DNA from: Nemertoderma westbladi
Taxonomy: Eukaryota > Xenacoelomorpha > Nemertodermatida > Nemertodermatidae
Direction: 5' to 3'
DNA length: 64,000 bases
Assembly: GCA_032718475.1 (NCBI GenBank)
Contig: JAUCBJ010006818.1
Coordinates: forward strand, 1-64,000
Every line of letters begins with the position of its first letter. Within the stretch, counting starts at the first letter, position 1. Shown one piece after another: positions 57,701 through 64,000 of this stretch. A program made the position numbers and the translations under genes. The notes beneath the pieces were generated by a model that saw only the letters and a program-made list of their open reading frames with translations, was not told where the DNA came from and did no database searches.

Positions 57701-60700
57701 AGTAACTACTAAACGGTTGAATTCCTTGATGGAGTTAGTCCAGGTCCAGTAACTACTAACCGAGTTGAATTACTTGACGGAGTTAGTCCAGGTCCAGTAA
57801 CTACTAACCGAGTTGAATTACTTGACGGAGTTAGTCCAGGTCCAGTAACTACTAACCGAGTTGAATTCCTTGATGGAGTTAGTCCAGGTCCAGTAACTAC
57901 TAACCGTGTTGAATACCTTGGTGGAGTTCGTCCAGGTCCAGTAACTACTAACCGAGTTGAATTACTTGACGGAGTTAGTCCAGGTCCAGTAACTACTAAC
58001 CGAGTTGAATTCCTTGGAGTTAGTCCAGGTCCAGTAACTACTAACCGAGTTGAATTCCTTGGAGTTAGTCCAGGTCCAGTAACTACTAACCGAGTTGAAT
58101 TACTTGACGGAGTTAGTCCAGGTCCAGTAACTACTAACGTGTTGAATTCCTTGGAGTTAGTCCAGGTCCAGTAACTACTAACCGAGTTGAATTCCTTGGA
58201 GTTAGTCCAGGTCCAGTAACTACTAACCGTGTTGAATACCTTGGTGGAGTTCGTCCAGGTCCAGTAACTACTAACCGAGTTGAATTCCTTGGAGTTAGTC
58301 CAGGTCCAGTAACTACTAACCGAGTTGAATTCCTTGATGGAGTTAGTCCAGGTCCAGTAACTACTAACGTGTTGAATTCCTTGGAGTTAGTCCAGGTCCA
58401 GTAACTACTAACCGAGTTGAATTCCTTGGAGTTAGTCCAGGTCCAGTAACTACTAACGTGTTGAATTCCTTGGAGTTAGTCCAGGTCCAGTAACTACTAA
58501 CCGAGTTGAATTCCTTGGAGTTAGTCCAGGTCCAGTAACTACTAACCGTGTTGAATTCCTTGGAGTTAGTCCAGGTCCAGTAACTACTAACCGTGTTGAA
58601 TACCTTGGTGGAGTTCGTCCAGGTCCAGTAACTACTAACCGTGTTGAATACCTTGGTGGAGTTAGTCCACGTCCAGTAACTACTAACCGTGTTGAATTCC
58701 TTGATGGAGTTAGTCCAGGTCCAGTAACTACTAACCGAGTTGAATTCCTTGGAGTTAGTCCAGGTCCAGTAACTACTAACCGTGTTGAATACCTTGGTGG
58801 AGTTCGTCCAGGTCCAGTAACTACTAACCGAGTTGAATTCCTTGGAGTTAGTCCAGGTCCAGTAACTACTAACCGAGTTGAATTCCTTGGAGTTAGTCCA
58901 GGTCCAGTAACTACTAACCGTGTTGAATACCTTGGTGGAGTTCGTCCAGGTCCAGTAACTACTAACCGAGTTGAATTCCTTGGAGTTAGTCCAGGTCCAG
59001 TAACTACTAACCGAGTTGAATTCCTTGGAGTTAGTCCAGGTCCAGTAACTACTAACCGAGTTGAATTCCTTGATGGAGTTAGTCCAGGTCCAGTAACTAC
59101 TAACCGAGTTGAATTACTTGACGGAGTTAGTCCAGGTCCAGTAACTACTAACGTGTTGAATTCCTTGGAGTTAGTCCAGGTCCAGTAACTACTAACCGAG
59201 TTGAATTCCTTGGAGTTAGTCCAGGTCCAGTAACTACTAACCGAGTTGAATTCCTTGGAGTTAGTCCAGGTCCAGTAACTACTAACCGAGTTGAATTCCT
59301 TGGAGTTAGTCCAGGTCCAGTAACTACTAACCGTGTTGAATTCCTTGATGGAGTTAGTCCAGGTCCAGTAACTACTAACCGAGTTGAATTCCTTGGAGTT
59401 AGTCCAGGTCCAGTAACTACTAACCGAGTTGAATTCCTTGGAGTTAGTCCAGGTCCAGTAACTACTAACCGAGTTGAATTCCTTGGAGTTAGTCCAGGTC
59501 CAGTAACTACTAACCGTGTTGAATTCCTTGATGGAGTTAGTCCAGGTCCAGTAACTACTAACCGAGTTGAATTCCTTGGAGTTAGTCCAGGTCCAGTAAC
59601 TACTAACCGTGTTGAATACCTTGGTGGAGTTCGTCCAGGTCCAGTAACTACTAACCGAGTTGAATTCCTTGGAGTTAGTCCAGGTCCAGTAACTACTAAC
59701 CGTGTTGAATACCTTGGTGGAGTTCGTCCAGGTCCAGTAACTACTAACCGAGTTGAATTCCTTGATGGAGTTAGTCCAGGTCCAGTAACTACTAACCGAG
59801 TTGAATTCCTTGGAGTTAGTCCAGGTCCAGTAACTACTAACCGAGTTGAATTACTTGACGGAGTTAGTCCAGGTCCAGTAACTACTAACCGAGTTGAATT
59901 CCTTGGAGTTAGTCCAGGTCCAGTAACTACTAACCGAGTTGAATTACTTGACGGAGTTAGTCCAGGTCCAGTAACTACTAACCGAGTTGAATTCCTTGGA
60001 GTTAGTCCAGGTCCAGTAACTACTAACCGAGTTGAATTCCTTGATGGAGTTAGTCCAGGTCCAGTAACTACTAACCGTGTTGAATACCTTGGTGGAGTTA
60101 GTCCACGTCCAGTAACTACTAACCGTGTTGAATTCCTTGATGGAGTTAGTCCAGGTCCAGTAACTACTAACCGAGTTGAATTACTTGACGGAGTTAGTCC
60201 AGGTCCAGTAACTACTAACCGAGTTGAATTCCTTGGAGTTAGTCCAGGTCCAGTAACTACTAACCGAGTTGAATTCCTTGATGGAGTTAGTCCAGGTCCA
60301 GTAACTACTAACCGAGTTGAATACCTTGGTGGAGTTCGTCCAGGTCCAGTAACTACTAACCGAGTTGAATTACTTGACGGAGTTAGTCCAGGTCCAGTAA
60401 CTACTAACCGAGTTGAATTCCTTGGAGTTAGTCCAGGTCCAGTAACTACTAACCGTGTTGAATTCCTTGATGGAGTTAGTCCAGGTCCAGTAACTACTAA
60501 CCGAGTTGAATTACTTGACGGAGTTAGTCCAGGTCCAGTAACTACTAACCGAGTTGAATTCCTTGGAGTTAGTCCAGGTCCAGTAACTACTAACCGAGTT
60601 GAATTCCTTGATGGAGTTAGTCCAGGTCCAGTAACTACTAACCGAGTTGAATACCTTGGTGGAGTTCGTCCAGGTCCAGTAACTACTAACCGAGTTGAAT

Positions 60701-63700
60701 TCCTTGGAGTTAGTCCAGGTCCAGTAACTACTAACCGTGTTGAATTCCTTGATGGAGTTAGTCCAGGTCCAGTAACTACTAACCGAGTTGAATTCCTTGA
60801 CGGAGTTAGTCCAGGTCCAGTAACTACTAACCGAGTTGAATTCCTTGGAGTTCGTCCAGGTCCAGTAACTACTAACCGAGTTGAATTACTTGATGGAGTT
60901 AGTCCAGGTCCAGTAACTACTAACCGAGTTGAATTCCTTGGAGTTAGTCCAGGTCCAGTAACTACTAACCGTGTTGAATACCTTGGTGGAGTTCGTCCAG
61001 GTCCAGTAACTACTAACCGAGTTGAATTCCTTGGAGTTAGTCTAGGTCCAGTAACTACTAACCGTGTTGAATACCTTGGTGGAGTTCGTCCAGGTCCAGT
61101 AACTACTAACCGAGTTGAATTCCTTGGAGTTAGTCTAGGTCCAGTAACTACTAACCGTGTTGAATACCTTGGTGGAGTTAGTCCCGGTTCAGTAACTACT
61201 GACGTGTTGAATTCCTTGGAGTTAGTCCAGGTCCAGTAACTACTAACCGAGTTGAATTCCTTGGAGTTAGTCCAGGTCCAGTAACTACTAACCGAGTTGA
61301 ATTCCTTGGAGTTAGTCTAGGTCCAGTAACTACTAACCGTGTTGAATTCCTTGATGGAGTTAGTCCAGGTCCAGTAACTACTAACCGAGTTGAATTCCTT
61401 GGAGTTAGTCCAGGTCCAGTAACTACTAACCGTGTTGAATACCTTGGTGGAGTTCGTCCAGGTCCAGTAACTACTAACCGAGTTGAATTCCTTGATGGAG
61501 TTAGTCCAGGTCCAGTAACTACTAACCGAGTTGAATTACTTGACGGAGTTAGTCCAGGTCCAGTAACTACTAACCGAGTTGAATTCCTTGGAGTTAGTCC
61601 AGGTCCAGTAACTACTAACCGTGTTGAATACCTTGGTGGAGTTCGTCCAGGTCCAGTAACTACTAACCGAGTTGAATTCCTTGATGGAGTTAGTCCAGGA
61701 CCAGTAACTACTAACCGAGTTGAATTCCTTGATGGAGTTAGTCCAGGTCCAGTAACTACTAACCGAGTTGAATTCCTTGATGGAGTTAGTCCAGGACCAG
61801 TAACTACTAACCGAGTTGAATTCCTTGATGGAGTTAGTCCAGGTCCAGTAACTACTAACCGAGTTGAATTCCTTGATGGAGTTAGTCCAGGTCCAGTAAC
61901 TACTAACCGAGTTGAATTACTTGACGGAGTTAGTCCAGGTCCAGTAACTACTAACCGAGTTGAATTCCTTGGAGTTAGTCCAGGTCCAGTAACTACTAAC
62001 CGAGTTGAATTACTTGACGGAGTTAGTCCAGGTCCAGTAACTACTAACCGTGTTGAATACCTTGGTGGAGTTAGTCCAGGTCCAGTAACTACTAACCGAG
62101 TTGAATTACTTGACGGAGTTAGTCCAGGTCCAGTAACTACTAACCGAGTTGAATTACTTGACGGAGTTAGTCCAGGTCCAGTAACTACTAACCGTGTTGA
62201 ATACCTTGGTGGAGTTCGTCCAGGTCCAGTAACTACTAACCGAGTTGAATTCCTTGGAGTTAGTCCAGGTCCAGTAACTACTAACCGAGTTGAATTCCTT
62301 GGAGTTAGTCCAGGTCCAGTAACTACTAACCGAGTTGAATTCCTTGGAGTTAGTCCAGGTCCAGTAACTACTAACCGAGTTGAATTACTTGACGGAGTTA
62401 GTCCAGGTCCAGTAACTACTAACGTGTTGAATTCCTTGGAGTTAGTCCAGGTCCAGTAACTACTAACCGAGTTGAATTCCTTGGAGTTAGTCCAGGTCCA
62501 GTAACTACTAACCGAGTTGAATACCTTGGTGGAGTTCGTCCAGGTCCAGTAACTACTAACCGAGTTGAATTCCTTGGAGTTAGTCCAGGTCCAGTAACTA
62601 CTAACCGAGTTGAATTCCTTGATGGAGTTAGTCCAGGTCCAGTAACTACTAACGTGTTGAATTCCTTGGAGTTAGTCCAGGTCCAGTAACTACTAACCGA
62701 GTTGAATTCCTTGGAGTTAGTCCAGGTCCAGTAACTACTAACGTGTTGAATTCCTTGGAGTTAGTCCAGGTCCAGTAACTACTAACCGAGTTGAATTCCT
62801 TGGAGTTAGTCCAGGTCCAGTAACTACTAACCGTGTTGAATACCTTGGTGGAGTTCGTCCAGGTCCAGTAACTACTAACCGAGTTGAATTCCTTGGAGTT
62901 AGTCCAGGTCCAGTAACTACTAACCGAGTTGAATTCCTTGATGGAGTTAGTCCAGGTCCAGTAACTACTAACCGAGTTGAATTACTTGACGGAGTTAGTC
63001 CAGGTCCAGTAACTACTAACCGTGTTGAATACCTTGGTGGAGTTCGTCCAGGTCCAGTAACTACTAAACGGTTGAATTCCTTGATGGAGTTAGTCCAGGT
63101 CCAGTAACTACTAACCGAGTTGAATTCCTTGGAGTTAGTCCAGGTCCAGTAACTACTAACCGTGTTGAATACCTTGGTGGAGTTCGTCCAGGTCCAGTAA
63201 CTACTAACCGAGTTGAATTCCTTGGAGTTAGTCCAGGTCCAGTAACTACTAACCGAGTTGAATTCCTTGATGGAGTTCGTCCAGGTCCAGTAACTACTAA
63301 CCGAGTTGAATTCCTTGGAGTTAGTCCAGGTCCAGTAACTACTAACCGAGTTGAATTCCTTGATGGAGTTAGTCCAGGTCCAGTAACTACTAACCGAGTT
63401 GAATTACTTGACGGAGTTAGTCCAGGTCCAGTAACTACTAACGTGTTGAATTCCTTGGAGTTAGTCCAGGTCCAGTAACTACTAACCGTGTTGAATACCT
63501 TGGTGGAGTTCGTCCAGGTCCAGTAACTACTAACCGAGTTGAATTCCTTGGAGTTAGTCCAGGTCCAGTAACTACTAACCGAGTTGAATTCCTTGATGGA
63601 GTTAGTCCAGGTCCAGTAACTACTAACCGTGTTGAATACCTTGGTGGAGTTCGTCCAGGTCCAGTAACTACTAACCGAGTTGAATTCCTTGATGGAGTTA

Positions 63701-64000
63701 GTCCAGGTCCAGTAACTACTAACCGTGTTGAATACCTTGGTGGAGTTAGTCCAGGTCCAGTAACTACTAACCGAGTTGAATTCCTTGGAGTTAGTCCAGG
63801 TCCAGTAACTACTAACCGAGTTGAATTCCTTGATGGAGTTAGTCCAGGTCCAGTAACTACTAACCGTGTTGAATACCTTGGTGGAGTTAGTCCAGGTCCA
63901 GTAACTACTAACCGAGTTGAATTCCTTGATGGAGTTAGTCCAGGTCCAGTAACTACTAACCGTGTTGAATACCTTGGTGGAGTTCGTCCAGGTCCAGTAA
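57701..64000. repeat. Satellite block 4: units with single-base deletions
   Basis: Units reading CTAACGTGTTG (one C lost) occur near 58136, 58366, 58455, 59150, 62421, 62651, 62740 and 63441. CTAAACGGTTG occurs at 57711 and 63066. These shift the frame, so long open frames disappear here. The unit type TTACTTGACGGAG is common. The array continues beyond the window. Confidence 0.85.

Larger units (their letters stand above)
20126..64000. repeat. Satellite array of 45-bp and 48-bp units (runs off right edge)
   Basis: Continuous head-to-tail array of about 43.9 kb, probably some 900-950 units. The common 45-bp unit starts GAATTCCTTGGAGTTAGTCC and ends GTAACTACTAACCGAGTT. The 48-bp unit has an extra GAT after CCTT. 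Further types: TACCTTGGTGGAGTTCGTCC (48 bp); the same with CGTCCACGTCC; TTACTTGGAGATAGTCC (45 bp); TTACTTGACGGAG (48 bp); TTCTTTGGAG (45 bp). CGAGTT alternates with CGTGTT. GTAACTACTAACCG is nearly invariant, whereas the segment between GAATT and CCAGG varies. There are no interspersed genes or transposons. A few units carry 1-bp or ~8-bp deletions that serve as markers of larger duplications. Confidence 0.99.

Noticed and set aside
20126-64000. CRISPR or gene-encoded repeat protein such as silk or collagen
   Set aside because: No spacers, no start codon, no signal peptide, no unique ends and no splice context that would make it a gene; continuous satellite is sufficient.

Overview
The window comes from an animal (metazoan) nuclear genome. 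It carries non-LTR retrotransposon (LINE) fragments, a complete BEL/Pao-type LTR retrotransposon, tRNA-derived SINEs with internal Pol III boxes, an inverted-repeat DNA element flanked by TA, and a very long satellite array. BEL/Pao elements are known from animals. The sequence does not fix the phylum; a flatworm or another invertebrate is plausible, but that is a guess. No host protein-coding gene, rRNA or functional tRNA gene could be supported.

Layout. 1-790: decayed plus-strand LINE (LINE-C), entering from the left edge. 790-5260: AT-rich non-coding DNA with small duplications and one minus-strand SINE. 5261-5414: short 17-bp minisatellite. 5415-6090: non-coding DNA with a poly-G tract. 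6090-15185: a three-level nest of retrotransposons. A plus-strand LINE (LINE-A) is split by a minus-strand LINE (LINE-B), which is split in turn by a 6.46-kb BEL/Pao element (6934-13390) with 498-bp LTRs differing at one base and a 5-bp target duplication. The BEL/Pao element has one intact 1719-codon gag-pol frame. 15250-15960: the same 17-bp minisatellite in the opposite orientation. 15960-17560: AT-rich DNA. 17560-17870: two inverted SINE copies. 17870-19486: a non-autonomous DNA transposon with about 45-bp terminal inverted repeats, inserted at a TA in the SINE tail. 19487-20125: non-coding DNA.

20126-64000 (the right edge, array continuing): one uninterrupted satellite array of 45-bp and 48-bp units, probably about 900-950 units, nearly every one with an EcoRI site (GAATTC). 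It has several levels of higher-order structure. A block repeats at 2471, 2411, 1982 and 1613 bp spacing in the first 12 kb. A four-unit 183-bp period appears near 32 kb. A marked segment recurs 12,410 bp away, and another recurs 4,285 bp away near the right end. Because the units are 15 or 16 codons long, three of the six frames stay open for kilobases and give apparent proteins of up to about 4,000 residues. I treat these as a by-product of unit length, since almost none begins with ATG.

The only gene that looks able to make a protein is the BEL/Pao gag-pol. Most of the rest is the record of successive insertions and of tandem amplification.
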